From Pelagimonas sp017744045 (GTDB taxonomy: Bacteria > Pseudomonadota > Alphaproteobacteria > Rhodobacterales > Rhodobacteraceae), in NCBI RefSeq assembly GCF_017744045.1, contig NZ_JAGHRD010000004.1: a DNA stretch of 64,000 bases. One strand, given 5' to 3'. A program made the position numbers and the translations under genes. This document shows positions 42,416 to 51,869 of the stretch, in pieces. Positions within the stretch are counted from its first letter, which is position 1; each line of letters starts with the position of its first letter. The notes under the pieces were generated by a model. It had not been told where the DNA came from, made no database searches, and saw nothing but the letters and a program-made list of their open reading frames with translations.

Positions 42416-43087
42416 ATGACTGACGCCCCTCTTGTTCTGGCCTATGACACCTCTGCCCCGCATTGCACGGCTGCGCTGATGCGCGGCGGTGAGCTGATCA
42501 CATCCCGTTTCGAAGAGATGGCCCGTGGCCAAGCCGAACGGCTGATGCCCCTTCTCGACGAGGTATTAGAGGAGGGAGGCGCGAGTTGGCAGGATCTCTC
42601 AGCGATTGGTGTCGGCATTGGGCCGGGCAATTTCACCGGCATTCGGATCTCGGTCGCCGCGGCGCGTGGACTGGCCTTGGGTCTGGACCTTCCCGCTGTC
42701 GGAGTGTCGCAATTTCAGGCCCTTGCCTGCGGTTATGACGGTCCGGTTGTGTGCAGCGTCGCGGCACCGCGTGATCGGATCTATCTGCAGACCTTGAACG
42801 ATGGAACCGGATCTGATCCTGCCTTTGGCCTGCTCGACGATCTGCCCTTGCCTCATCCCAAAGCCGAAGCAGCGGTGATTGGGGCGCAGGCCGAGGCAAT
42901 TGCCGAGCGCGCCGGTGGGCGAGTTTTGCAGCCCCGTTACCCTTTGGCCGAGGCCATTGCGCGCGTAACCCTGCAGAGCATGCATAACGCGTCCCTGCCC
43001 GCCCCGGCCCCGCTCTATATTCGCCCCGCAGATGCGGCCCCATCCAAACTCACACCGCCCACCATTCTGCCCGAGACCCAGCCATGA
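42416..43087 (+). CDS. tsaB: tRNA threonylcarbamoyladenosine biosynthesis protein TsaB
   Basis: A 223-residue ASKHA-like protein that partners TsaD in making t6A37. The N-terminus PLVLAYDTSAPHCTAALM and IGVGIGPGNFTGIRISVAAARGLA are conserved. It is coupled by an ATGA overlap to rimI, as in many bacteria. Start at ATG 42416. Confidence 0.93.
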   Translation: MTDAPLVLAYDTSAPHCTAALMRGGELITSRFEEMARGQAERLMPLLDEVLEEGGASWQDLSAIGVGIGPGNFTGIRISVAAARGLALGLDLPAVGVSQFQALACGYDGPVVCSVAAPRDRIYLQTLNDGTGSDPAFGLLDDLPLPHPKAEAAVIGAQAEAIAERAGGRVLQPRYPLAEAIARVTLQSMHNASLPAPAPLYIRPADAAPSKLTPPTILPETQP

Positions 43088-43494
43088 CGCCGGCAGACAT
43101 GGCGGCGTTACATGCGCGCTGCTTTCCTGATCGACCATGGGACGAGGCCGAGTTTTCCCAGCTTCTCAACCAGAGCAATATTGTCGCCGTCACCGCCCCC
43201 TTTGGCTTTGCCCTGGCCAGCCTGATTGCGCCCGAGGCAGAGATTCTTACCGTTGCCGTCGCCCCCGATCAGCGCAGAAAGGGCATCGCCCAAGGGCTAT
43301 TTCGGACTCTTTGGTCAAAAATTGAGCAGCGGGAAATCACAACCGTTTTCCTAGAAGTCGCCGCCGATAATACACCCGCGTTAAAGCTATATGATTCTCT
43401 GAACTTTCAAGAGGTTGGACGCCGCAAAGCCTATTATGCCCGCCAGGGTGCCCCGGCTCAGGACGCCCTCGTTCTCCGGTGTGAATTAACCTAG
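43084..43494 (+). CDS. rimI: ribosomal protein S18 alanine N-acetyltransferase (RimI-like)
   Basis: A 136-residue GNAT acetyltransferase. The acetyl-CoA motif VAPDQRRKGIAQGLF lies near residue 60, and EVAADNTPALKLYDSLNFQEVG is the second conserved block. It usually acetylates the N-terminus of ribosomal protein S18. Overlaps tsaB by four bases. Confidence 0.88.
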   Translation: MTPADMAALHARCFPDRPWDEAEFSQLLNQSNIVAVTAPFGFALASLIAPEAEILTVAVAPDQRRKGIAQGLFRTLWSKIEQREITTVFLEVAADNTPALKLYDSLNFQEVGRRKAYYARQGAPAQDALVLRCELT

Positions 43495-43632
43495 GGGAAT
43501 CGCGCCTAAACCCGGGTTTTGGCAAGATTTCGGTTGACCCTGTTGCATCGCTTTGGCCTTATTCACGTCATCACTAACGAAATGGCGACAGGACTCGCCA
43601 TTCACCTTTGATCCACACCTGGGAGCGATAAC

Positions 43633-44637
43633 ATGACTTTCATGAAAACCATTCTCGGCTCTGCCGCAGCTCTGGCCCTGTCCGCCGGTGCCGCGCTGGC
43701 GGACCCGGCTCTGATCTATGATCTGGGCGGCAAGTTCGACAAATCCTTTAACGAAGCCGCCTTTGGTGGTGCTGAAAAATGGGCTGCGGAAACAGGTGGT
43801 TCCTACAAGGACATCGAAATCCAGTCCGAAGCACAGCGCGAGCAGGCTCTGCGCCGTTTCGCCGAAGCGGGCTTTAACCCGGTTGTGACCACCGGTTTCG
43901 CCATTGCTGGCGCGATCGACGCAGTTGCGGCAGATTACCCGGACACCAAATTCGTCACTATTGACGGCTTTGTTGACCCGGCGAAACATCCCAACGTGCT
44001 GTCCATCCTGTTCTCTGAGCATGAAGGCTCGTACCTGGTTGGCATGATGGCCGGTATGGCATCGAAATCCGGCACCGTTGGCTTTGTCGGCGGCATGGAC
44101 ATTCCGCTGATCCGCAAATTCGCCTGTGGCTATGCCCAGGGTGTCATGGCTGCAAATGCAGATGCCAAGGTTATTTCCAACATGACCGGCACCACCCCGG
44201 CCGCCTGGAACGACCCGGTAAAAGGCTCTGAGCTGGCGCGCGCGCAAATCGGCCAAGGCGCTGACGTGATCTTTGCCGCTGCGGGCGGCACCGGTCTGGG
44301 CGTTCTGGAAACCGCCGCCAAAGAGGACATCCTGTCCATCGGTGTAGACAGCAACCAAAACCACCTGTTCCCGGGTGAGGTTCTGACCTCCATGCTCAAG
44401 CGTGTGGACGTGGCTGTGTTTGACTCCATGACCCAGGGCGCTGACCTGGAAACCGGTGTCAAAGTCTTTGGCACCGCACAGGATGGTGTTGGCTATGCGC
44501 TGGATGACAACAACGCCGCGCTGGTCTCTGACGAAATGAAAGCAGCCGTGGACGCCGCGCGTGATCAGATCATCTCAGGCGAGCTGAAAGTGCATGACTA
44601 TTCGTCTGACGACAGCTGCCCGGTTCTTCAGTTCTAA
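43633..44637 (+). CDS. BMP family ABC transporter substrate-binding protein (PnrA-like)
   Basis: A 334-residue periplasmic protein. The signal peptide spans about residues 1-23 (ILGSAAALALSAGAALA), and mature PALIYDLGGKFDKSFNEAAFGG is the clearest BMP/PnrA start. The central MASKSGTVGFVGGMDIP is the hinge block. It has no lipobox Cys, so it is a soluble periplasmic form. GGGAG lies eight bases upstream of ATG. A terminator follows, so it can be made in excess of the membrane parts. Ligand not determined; purine nucleosides are the family rule. Confidence 0.93.
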   Translation: MTFMKTILGSAAALALSAGAALADPALIYDLGGKFDKSFNEAAFGGAEKWAAETGGSYKDIEIQSEAQREQALRRFAEAGFNPVVTTGFAIAGAIDAVAADYPDTKFVTIDGFVDPAKHPNVLSILFSEHEGSYLVGMMAGMASKSGTVGFVGGMDIPLIRKFACGYAQGVMAANADAKVISNMTGTTPAAWNDPVKGSELARAQIGQGADVIFAAAGGTGLGVLETAAKEDILSIGVDSNQNHLFPGEVLTSMLKRVDVAVFDSMTQGADLETGVKVFGTAQDGVGYALDDNNAALVSDEMKAAVDAARDQIISGELKVHDYSSDDSCPVLQF

Positions 44638-44660
44638 CTGACCTGAATAAACAGCCAATG

Positions 44661-44698
44661 CGGGCTGCGTCGATCCATGGCGCAGCCCGTTTTCTTTT
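44661..44698 (+). terminator. rho-independent terminator after the PnrA-like gene
   Basis: CGGGCTGCG (44661-44669) pairs perfectly with CGCAGCCCG (44681-44689), followed by TTTTCTTTT. It lies 24 bases after the stop and would let only part of transcription proceed into the deiminase-ABC genes. Confidence 0.92.
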
Positions 44699-44756
44699 CC
44701 GTCACCTGTGATCGACCCATGCTTTACCCGCCCCGCCCATGCCACAGGAGAAACCC

Positions 44757-45821
44757 ATGAACAGACGTAGGTTCGTGGCAGGCAGCCTTGCGGCGGGTGT
44801 GGTGCCGGGATTTGCCGGGGCGGAAACGGTTGGGTTTTACGTCCCTGCCGAAGAGGTGCCGCATGAGCGCACGATCATGCAATGGCCGGTCAGCAGGCAG
44901 GTCTATGACGACGCCTATTTCCTCGACATGGTGCAGGCGACGATTGCCGAGATTGCCAATACCATTGCAGAGTTTGAACCGGTGACGCTTTTGGCCAGCA
45001 AAGAGCACCACGCGCGTATCCGCCGGCAGGTCTCGGCTCAGGTCACGCTTTTGGATATCCCAACCGAGGATCTATGGGCGCGCGATGCCGGGCCGATCAC
45101 CGTGATCGATGACCAGGGCAACCGCGCCTTGCGCCATATCCAGTTCAACGGTTGGGGCAATCGGCAAATGCACAGCAATGATGGCAAGATCGCCGAACGG
45201 TTGGCGCGTCACTTTGATCTCCCCTTGCTGCCCTCCCCTCTCAAAGGTGAAGCGGGTGGCGTTGAACAGGACGGGCACGGGCTGCTGATCGCGCATGAAA
45301 GCTCCTGGATCCACCCCAACCGCAATCCCGGCCTTAGCAAAGAGGCTGTGACCGAGGCGTTGCTTGAGGCCTATGGAGCCGAGCGGTTGATCTGGGCCCC
45401 GGGTGTCAAAGATCAGGACATCACCGATTACCACATCGATTCACTGGCGCGGTTGATCGGCCCCGGTCATGTCTTGATCAACCTACCGGATGATCCTGAC
45501 CCGTATGATCCCTTCCACCAAGCCGCGCTTGAGACCCATGACATCCTCAAAGCCGCCGGGCTAACGGTCGATGTGATCCCAGAGCCCAATCGCAGACGAG
45601 TACAAAGCGAAGATTTCGTCGCCTCTTATGCCAATTTCTACATCTGCAACGGCGCGGTGATCTCGGCGCAATTTGGTGACCGGGAAACCGATGCCATCGC
45701 CCTGAACGCCTTGCAAACCGCCTATCCCGACCGCGAGGTCATTCAACTCAACACCGACCCGTTGGGCGAAATCGGAGGAGGAATTCATTGCGCCACGCAT
45801 GAAATACCTGCGGGCACCTAA
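44757..45821 (+). CDS. agmatine deiminase family protein, with Tat-like signal
   Basis: A 354-residue protein of the agmatine/peptidylarginine deiminase fold. The Tat-like signal NRRRFVAGSLAAG covers the first 27 residues, so the enzyme may be exported. The catalytic residues are visible: Asp in LWARDAGPI, His in DYHIDSLARL, Cys in GGGIHCATHEIP. It converts agmatine to N-carbamoylputrescine, or hydrolyses a related guanidine. ATG 44757 has AGGAGA five bases upstream. It lies between the BMP binding protein and the ATPase of the second importer, so the product or substrate may be linked to transport. Confidence 0.85.
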   Translation: MNRRRFVAGSLAAGVVPGFAGAETVGFYVPAEEVPHERTIMQWPVSRQVYDDAYFLDMVQATIAEIANTIAEFEPVTLLASKEHHARIRRQVSAQVTLLDIPTEDLWARDAGPITVIDDQGNRALRHIQFNGWGNRQMHSNDGKIAERLARHFDLPLLPSPLKGEAGGVEQDGHGLLIAHESSWIHPNRNPGLSKEAVTEALLEAYGAERLIWAPGVKDQDITDYHIDSLARLIGPGHVLINLPDDPDPYDPFHQAALETHDILKAAGLTVDVIPEPNRRRVQSEDFVASYANFYICNGAVISAQFGDRETDAIALNALQTAYPDREVIQLNTDPLGEIGGGIHCATHEIPAGT

Positions 45822-45978
45822 CCGAAGCCAAGGATTCAAGGCCTTTCTGCCCTGCTCCCCTTGACTCATTGACCGCAACACAAAACAACTAAACTTTGAG
45901 CAAAAATTGGCCCATCAGACCGGGGTGAGTCTGAACCAAAATCGGGCCCGAACAAAGGCATGCTCTCGGGGAGACCAC

Positions 45979-47523
45979 ATGACCGAAACAGCCGCTATCG
46001 AACTCAAAGGCATTTCCAAAGCCTTTGGGCCCGTGCAGGCCAACAAGGATATCTCGATCAAGGTGATGCCGGGTACAATCCACGGTATTATCGGCGAGAA
46101 CGGGGCCGGCAAATCCACATTGATGTCCATTCTCTACGGCTTTTACAAAGCTGATCGAGGCGAGATTTGGATCAACGGCAAAAAGACCGAGATCCCGGAT
46201 AGTCAGGCCGCAATTGCCGCGGGTATCGGCATGGTCTTTCAGCATTTCAAACTGGTGCAGAACTTTTCGGTGCTGGAAAACGTGATCCTTGGGGCCGAAG
46301 ACGGGGCGCTGCTGCGCCCCAGCCTGAACAAGGCGCGCGGCGTGTTGAAACACCTCGCCGAAGAATACGAGCTACAGGTCGATCCTGAAGCGTTGATTGA
46401 AGACCTGTCCGTTGGTCACCAGCAGCGGGTCGAGATCCTCAAAGCGCTTTATCGCGAAGCCGACATTCTGATCCTGGATGAACCCACCGGCGTGCTGACC
46501 CCCGCCGAGGCCGACCACTTATTCCGCATTCTCAATGGCTTGCGTGAAGAAGGCAAAACTATCATCCTCATCACCCACAAACTGCGCGAGATCATGGAGA
46601 TCACCGATACGGTTTCGGTCATGCGCCGTGGCGAAATGACAGCGACGGTGAAAACCGCTGAAACCAATCCCGAACAATTGGCCGAGCTGATGGTGGGCCG
46701 CAAGGTGCTGTTGCAGGTCGACAAAGTTCCCGCCAAACCTGCCGAACCCGTTCTTGAGGTCAGCAATCTGCGCCATATCGACGAAGACGGGGTTGAGCGT
46801 CTGAAAGGCATCGACCTGACCGTACGCGCCGGTGAAATCGTCGGCATTGCTGGCGTGTCGGGCAATGGCCAGTCCGAGCTGATGCATGTGCTGGGCGGCT
46901 ATGGTCATGCGACCGGCTCGATCAAGATGAATGGCCAAGAGCTCGACCTGACTGGCAAGCATTCCGATGGCCGGTCGCGCCGCGAACGCGGCATTGGTCA
47001 CGTCCCCGAAGACCGCCACCACGAAGGCCTGATCCTTAATTTCAGCGCCTGGGAAAACTCGGTCTTTGGCTATCACCATGGCCCGGAAACCGGCAGCGGC
47101 ATGCTGATGGATATCAAGGCGATGAAGCAAGAGGCCCAGGCCAAGATGGATCGTTTCGACGTGCGCCCGCCCCATCCCTGGCTGGCCGCCAAAAACTTTT
47201 CCGGCGGCAACCAGCAGAAAATTGTGCTGGCGCGCGAGATCGAGCGTAACCCGGACCTGCTCTTGATCGGTCAACCGACCCGCGGCGTTGACATTGGTGC
47301 CATCGAATTCATCCACCAGCAAATCGTGAAACTGCGCGATGCGGGCAAGGCGATCTTGCTGGTTTCGGTCGAACTGGACGAGATCATGTCGCTGTCGGAT
47401 CGGATTGCCGTGATGTTTGACGGCCAGATCATGGGCGAACGCCTGCCCTCTGAAACCGACCAAACCGAACTTGGCCTGTTGATGGCCGGTGTGACAAACC
47501 CCAAGGAGCTGGCCCATGGATAA
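45979..47523 (+). CDS. ABC transporter ATP-binding protein, BMP/nucleoside-type (two ATPase domains)
   Basis: A 514-residue ATPase with two tandem domains. Domain 1 has Walker A GENGAGKST, signature LSVGHQQRVEIL and Walker B ILILDEPTGVLTPAE. Domain 2 has GVSGNGQSEL as a degenerate Walker A and FSGGNQQKIVLAREI as the signature. This layout is typical of sugar/nucleoside importers. ATG 45979 has GGGGAG six bases upstream. It overlaps the following permease gene by eight bases. Confidence 0.94.
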   Translation: MTETAAIELKGISKAFGPVQANKDISIKVMPGTIHGIIGENGAGKSTLMSILYGFYKADRGEIWINGKKTEIPDSQAAIAAGIGMVFQHFKLVQNFSVLENVILGAEDGALLRPSLNKARGVLKHLAEEYELQVDPEALIEDLSVGHQQRVEILKALYREADILILDEPTGVLTPAEADHLFRILNGLREEGKTIILITHKLREIMEITDTVSVMRRGEMTATVKTAETNPEQLAELMVGRKVLLQVDKVPAKPAEPVLEVSNLRHIDEDGVERLKGIDLTVRAGEIVGIAGVSGNGQSELMHVLGGYGHATGSIKMNGQELDLTGKHSDGRSRRERGIGHVPEDRHHEGLILNFSAWENSVFGYHHGPETGSGMLMDIKAMKQEAQAKMDRFDVRPPHPWLAAKNFSGGNQQKIVLAREIERNPDLLLIGQPTRGVDIGAIEFIHQQIVKLRDAGKAILLVSVELDEIMSLSDRIAVMFDGQIMGERLPSETDQTELGLLMAGVTNPKELAHG

Positions 47524-48610
47524 GATGCCTGCCTGGGCCGATGCGGTCCTTGTCCCGTTGATCTCGGTCTTTCTGGCCGCTGCAATCTCTGCGCTGGTCA
47601 TCCTGTCGATCGGGGAAAACCCGCTTAACGCCTTTTCGATCATGGTCGAAGGCGCGCTGAGCTCGTCGCGTGGCATTGGCTATACGCTGTATTACGCCAC
47701 CAACTTCATCTTTACCGGTCTCGCCGTGGCCGTCGCCTTTCACGCCCGTATGTTCAATATCGGCGGCGAAGGTCAGGCGATGATTGGCGGGCTTGGCGTG
47801 GCGCTGGTCTGCCTGTTCATCCCCTGGCCGCATTGGTCGCTGGCGCTGCTAGGCGCGACGGTGATTGCGGCGCTGTTTGGCGCGGCCTGGGCCTATATCC
47901 CGGCCTTTTTGCAAGCCAAGCGCGGCAGCCATATCGTGATCACCACCATCATGTTCAACTTTATTGCCTTTTCGCTGTTGAACTATGTGCTGGTGAACAT
48001 GCTGAAACCGCAAGGGTCCAGCGACCCGGCCACCGCCCGCTTTCCCGAGGCAACGCATCTGCCGACCTTCCAAAGCATGTTTTCAACCGCTGACAACGTG
48101 ATGTTCCGCAATGCGCCTGCCAATGTGACCTTTTTCATCGCACTGCTGGCCTGTGTCGCGGTGTACCTGCTGATCTGGCGCACCCGTCTGGGATATGAAA
48201 TCCGCTCGTTCGGTCAAAGCGAAACCGCCGCCGTTTATGCTGGTATTTCCCCGGTCAAAATCACCATCGTCGCGATGCTGATCTCGGGCGGTCTGGCGGG
48301 CCTGATGGCGCTGAACACCACCATGGGCGAGGCCGAACGTCTGGTTCTGAACGCGACCGAAGGCGCAGGCTTTATCGGTATTGCGGTGGCACTGATGGGC
48401 CGGTCACACCCGGTTGGCATCCTGCTGGCGGCGCTGCTCTTTGGCTTCCTCTACCAAGGCGGCACCGAGCTTGCCTTCTGGACCAGCATCCCGACCCAGC
48501 TGATCATCGTGATCCAGGCTCTGGTGATCCTGTTCACCGGCGCGCTGGACAATATGGTGCGCATGCCGCTTGAAAAAATCTTCCTGAATATCCGCAAGGG
48601 AGACGCCTGA
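47516..48610 (+). CDS. ABC transporter permease, BMP/nucleoside-type
   Basis: A 364-residue inner-membrane permease with about nine helices. AVAFHARMFNIGGEGQAMIGG (near residue 75) is the family signature for the first permease. It overlaps the ATPase gene by eight bases and the next permease by one, so translation of all three is coupled. It forms the channel with the next protein. Confidence 0.92.
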   Translation: MDKMPAWADAVLVPLISVFLAAAISALVILSIGENPLNAFSIMVEGALSSSRGIGYTLYYATNFIFTGLAVAVAFHARMFNIGGEGQAMIGGLGVALVCLFIPWPHWSLALLGATVIAALFGAAWAYIPAFLQAKRGSHIVITTIMFNFIAFSLLNYVLVNMLKPQGSSDPATARFPEATHLPTFQSMFSTADNVMFRNAPANVTFFIALLACVAVYLLIWRTRLGYEIRSFGQSETAAVYAGISPVKITIVAMLISGGLAGLMALNTTMGEAERLVLNATEGAGFIGIAVALMGRSHPVGILLAALLFGFLYQGGTELAFWTSIPTQLIIVIQALVILFTGALDNMVRMPLEKIFLNIRKGDA

Positions 48611-49575
48611 TGGATCTCGCCGTAATTATCCAGGTGCTGGACAGCTCCATCCGTCTGTCTACCCCTCTCTTGTTGGCCTGTCTGGCTGGGCTGTTTTCGG
48701 AACGGGCCGGGATCTTTGACATCGGGCTTGAGGGCAAGATGCTGATCTCGGCTTTCGCCTCGGCGGCCTTTGCTTTCACAACCGGCAATGTCTGGATTGG
48801 CCTGCTCGCCGGGATCGGCGCGTCGCTGGCGCTGTCGGCTATTCACGGGCTGGCCTCGATCACCTTCCGGGGCAATCAGCTGATCTCGGGTGTGGCGCTG
48901 AACTTTCTCGCCTCGGGTCTGACGGTGCTGATCGCCCAGAACTGGTTCAAGCAAGGCGGGCGCACGCCCACCATCCCAGAAGAGCAACGGTTCCAGGACA
49001 TCACCCTACCCTTTGCCGACGCACTGCGCGACGTGCCTGTCTTTGGGCCGATCTATTCGGACCTGATCTCGGGCCATTCGGCACTGGCTTACATCGCCTT
49101 CCTGATGGTGCCGCTGACATGGTGGGTGCTGTTCCGCACCCGCTTTGGCCTGCGCCTGCGCGCCGTGGGCGAAGCCCCGGATGCGGTGGATACGGCGGGT
49201 GTCTCGGTCATCGGCCTGCGCTTTGCAGCCGTCGGGATTTGCGGTGTGCTCTGCGGCATTGCCGGGGCCTATCTGGCCACATCCTTGCAAGCGGGCTTTG
49301 TCAAAGAGATGACGGCAGGGCGCGGCTATATCGCGCTGGCGGCACTGATCTTTGCCAAATGGCGCCCCTGGTATGCGCTGATGGCCTGCCTCTTGTTTGG
49401 CTTCTTGCAAGCGGTGGCCCTGCGCTTCCAAAACATCCGCTTGGGCGAATTTGTCATCCCTGTTCAGCTGATGGAGGCCCTGCCCTATATCCTGACGGTG
49501 GTGATCCTGGCCGGGTTTGTCGGCAAGGCCATTCCACCCCGTGCTGGTGGCGAGCCCTACGTCAAGGAGCGCTAA
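48610..49575 (+). CDS. ABC transporter permease, BMP/nucleoside-type (second subunit)
   Basis: A 321-residue permease. FSERAGIFDIGLEGKMLISAF (near residue 30) is the usual second-permease signature. Eight or nine helices follow. The ATG shares its A with the stop of the upstream gene (TGATG). It is the last gene of the importer and is followed by a strong terminator. Confidence 0.92.
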   Translation: MDLAVIIQVLDSSIRLSTPLLLACLAGLFSERAGIFDIGLEGKMLISAFASAAFAFTTGNVWIGLLAGIGASLALSAIHGLASITFRGNQLISGVALNFLASGLTVLIAQNWFKQGGRTPTIPEEQRFQDITLPFADALRDVPVFGPIYSDLISGHSALAYIAFLMVPLTWWVLFRTRFGLRLRAVGEAPDAVDTAGVSVIGLRFAAVGICGVLCGIAGAYLATSLQAGFVKEMTAGRGYIALAALIFAKWRPWYALMACLLFGFLQAVALRFQNIRLGEFVIPVQLMEALPYILTVVILAGFVGKAIPPRAGGEPYVKER

Positions 49576-49594
49576 GAACCGCTCACGCACCCAA

Positions 49595-49629
49595 AGCCCC
49601 CGCAAAGCGCACCTTTGTGGGGGCTTTTT
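49595..49629 (+). terminator. rho-independent terminator after the second BMP importer
   Basis: AGCCCCCGCAAAG (49595-49607) pairs with CTTTGTGGGGGCT (49613-49625), with one G-T pair, and four more T residues follow. It lies 20 bases after the last permease stop. Confidence 0.92.
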
Positions 49630-49754
49630 CTTGGCCCAAACCAAGTCTCATTTTTCAGACCAGCACCGGGCCAGGCTGCAACTATCCATGAGTCCACAAA
49701 CAAACCCGCCTCGCTGCACTTGCATCATCACGCCTGATGACGCTAGGAAAGATC

Positions 49755-50669
49755 ATGCAGGTCTACCTTCCTATCGCCGAAGTTTCCGTCAATGCCTTTC
49801 TACTGCTGGGGTTGGGGGGCCTTGTTGGCGTCCTGTCCGGCATGTTCGGGGTGGGTGGCGGGTTTTTGATGACTCCGCTTTTGTTCTTTATCGGCATCCC
49901 GCCCGCGGTCGCCGTCGCAACAGAAGCCAACCAGATCGTTGCCTCGTCCTTTTCCGGGGTACTGGCGCATTTCAAGCGACGAACGGTCGACTTACGAATG
50001 GGCACGGTGCTGCTCATCGGCGGTCTGGCCGGGGCGGCACTGGGCGTTGTCGTTTTCAACTATCTCAAAAGCGTCGGCCAGGTCGACCTGCTGGTCAAGC
50101 TGTGCTACGTGATCTTTCTTGGCGTGATCGGCAGCCTGATGTTTGTCGAAAGCCTGAACGCCATCCGCAAAACCAATGCGGGCGTGGTACCAAAGCGCAA
50201 GAAACACAACTGGATCCACGGCCTGCCCTTCAAGATGCGGTTCCGCACTTCGGGCCTCTATATCTCGGTGATCCCACCGCTTCTGGTTGGGGTTTGCGTC
50301 GGTATCCTGGCGGCCATCATGGGTGTGGGCGGCGGCTTTATCATGGTGCCTGCGATGATTTACCTGCTGGGCATGCCAACCAAAGTTGTTGTCGGCACTT
50401 CGCTTTTCCAGATCATCTTTGTCACCGCCTTCACCACGCTCTTGCACGCGACAACCAACTTTACCGTTGATATTGTCCTGGCGGTTCTTCTCCTGGTTGG
50501 CGGCGTTATCGGAGCTCAATTCGGCGCGGTGATCGGGGCCAAGCTCAAGGCGGAACAGTTGCGCATCCTTCTGGCCCTGATGGTGATCGGCGTCTGCGCG
50601 AAACTGGCGCTGGATCTCTTGCTCATGCCGGGCGAACTCTACAGCCTCGGCGCGGCAGGAGGCCACTGA
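49755..50669 (+). CDS. TSUP family permease (TauE/SafE-type anion transporter)
   Basis: A 304-residue membrane protein. Two half-repeats carry the TSUP motif: GFGVGGGFLMTPLLF-like (SGMFGVGGGFLMTPLLFF, near residue 31) and IMGVGGGFIMVPAMIYLLG (near residue 196). ATG 49755 has AGGAAAG about seven bases upstream; ATG 49737 is the alternative. The next gene, TIGR02186, starts on its last base, a linkage seen in Rhodobacteraceae that suggests the two proteins form one exporter. Confidence 0.9.
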   Translation: MQVYLPIAEVSVNAFLLLGLGGLVGVLSGMFGVGGGFLMTPLLFFIGIPPAVAVATEANQIVASSFSGVLAHFKRRTVDLRMGTVLLIGGLAGAALGVVVFNYLKSVGQVDLLVKLCYVIFLGVIGSLMFVESLNAIRKTNAGVVPKRKKHNWIHGLPFKMRFRTSGLYISVIPPLLVGVCVGILAAIMGVGGGFIMVPAMIYLLGMPTKVVVGTSLFQIIFVTAFTTLLHATTNFTVDIVLAVLLLVGGVIGAQFGAVIGAKLKAEQLRILLALMVIGVCAKLALDLLLMPGELYSLGAAGGH

Positions 50670-51418
50670 TGCGTCTCCTTCTTACCTTCCTCCTGCTTTT
50701 CGCCCTTCCTCTCAAAGCCGAAGAGGTCGTGCTGGGCCTCAGTCAGGACACGATCTCGATTGACGCCAATTTCAGCGGGTCCGAGATTTTGATCTATGGC
50801 GCGATCAAGCGCGAAACCGAAATTCCCGAGGAGTTGCTTCAGGTCATCATTACCGTTGCGGGGCCGTCCCAGCCTGTCACCGTGCGCAAGAAAGACCGCC
50901 GCTTTGGCATCTGGGTCAATACCGAAGCGGTCGAAGTCGACAGCGCCCCAAGCTTCTACGCGGTCGCCACCTCTCATGAATGGCCCCTGGTCATTTCCGA
51001 TACCGAAGACCTGCGCCATAAGATCTCCGTTGAACGCGCCATTCGCGCCGTGGGTGTCGCTGCAGATGACCCGCAGCGGTTTACCCAGGCGTTGACGCGT
51101 ATTCGGACTTCTGAGGACAAATATCAGCAACGCGATTTCGAAGTGAACCTACGCCAGCAAACCTTGTTTGATACGGCCATCAAGCTTCCGGCAAACCTGA
51201 CCGAAGGGGCCTATAAAACCCGCGTTTTCCTGACCCGCAACAAAGAGGTCATTTCGGTTTATGAAACCGAAATTGAGGTGCGCAAGGTTGGTTTGGAACG
51301 CTGGCTGTTCACCCTGTCACGCCAGCAACCGCTGCTCTACGGTCTCATGTCCCTGGCCATCGCCATTGCGGCGGGTTGGGGGGCCTCGGCCGCCTTCCAG
51401 ATCCTGCGCCGCGGATGA
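50669..51418 (+). CDS. TIGR02186 family protein
   Basis: A 249-residue protein with a signal peptide (LLLTFLLLFALPLKAEE), a periplasmic beta-rich domain of about 190 residues, and one C-terminal helix (LLYGLMSLAIAIAAGWGASA). I recognise this as TIGR02186, which travels with TauE-like permeases; its function is unknown and may be to help export. It shares its start with the stop of the TSUP gene and overlaps the thioesterase gene by four bases, so all three are coupled. Confidence 0.83.
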   Translation: MRLLLTFLLLFALPLKAEEVVLGLSQDTISIDANFSGSEILIYGAIKRETEIPEELLQVIITVAGPSQPVTVRKKDRRFGIWVNTEAVEVDSAPSFYAVATSHEWPLVISDTEDLRHKISVERAIRAVGVAADDPQRFTQALTRIRTSEDKYQQRDFEVNLRQQTLFDTAIKLPANLTEGAYKTRVFLTRNKEVISVYETEIEVRKVGLERWLFTLSRQQPLLYGLMSLAIAIAAGWGASAAFQILRRG

Positions 51419-51843
51419 GCCGTCAGCCCCCGTCGACCCGCGATCAGTACAAGGGGTTTGTGCCGCTGCAAACCCGCTGGGCCGATAATGACGCCTATGG
51501 GCATCTCAACAACGCCACCTATCTGTCGCTCTTTGATACAGCGATGAGCCTCTGGCAGCTTCAAAACGGCATCGACATCCAGGGCCCCGACGCACTGCGC
51601 TTCCTTATCGTCGAATCCGGCTGCCGCTACTTTGCTGAGCTGGCCTTCCCCGAAGACCTAAGCGCCGGTCTGCGGATCCCGCATATCGGCACCAGCTCCT
51701 ACCGTATGGAATTCGCCCTGTTCAAAGCGGGCCAGACAACTGCGGCCGCCGAAGGGTTCTTTGCTCAGGTGCTGACCGACCCAGGCTCAACCCCCATCCC
51801 AATCCCACCGCAAACGCGCGCAATCCTTGAAACCCTGCGCTAG
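51415..51843 (+). CDS. acyl-CoA thioesterase, 4HBT hotdog family
   Basis: A 142-residue protein. RWADNDAYGHLNNATYLSLFDTA (near residue 20) is the 4-hydroxybenzoyl-CoA thioesterase motif with its catalytic Asp. ATG 51415 overlaps the TIGR02186 stop (ATGA). Its TAG stop is formed by the CTAG end of a mobile-element remnant (51840-51855), so the original C-terminus may have been altered. Otherwise length is normal. Confidence 0.88.
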   Translation: MSRQPPSTRDQYKGFVPLQTRWADNDAYGHLNNATYLSLFDTAMSLWQLQNGIDIQGPDALRFLIVESGCRYFAELAFPEDLSAGLRIPHIGTSSYRMEFALFKAGQTTAAAEGFFAQVLTDPGSTPIPIPPQTRAILETLR

Positions 51844-51855
51844 GCTCTGTTGACA
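51840..51855 (+). mobile_element. lone end of the MITE/IS family seen at 4625
   Basis: CTAGGCTCTGTTGACA matches the element end CTAGGGTCTGTTGACA at 15 of 16 bases. No second inverted end or transposase gene is seen downstream, so it is a solo remnant or a chance match. It supplies the stop codon of the thioesterase gene. Confidence 0.5.
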
Positions 51856-51869
51856 AAATCCAGCGTCTT

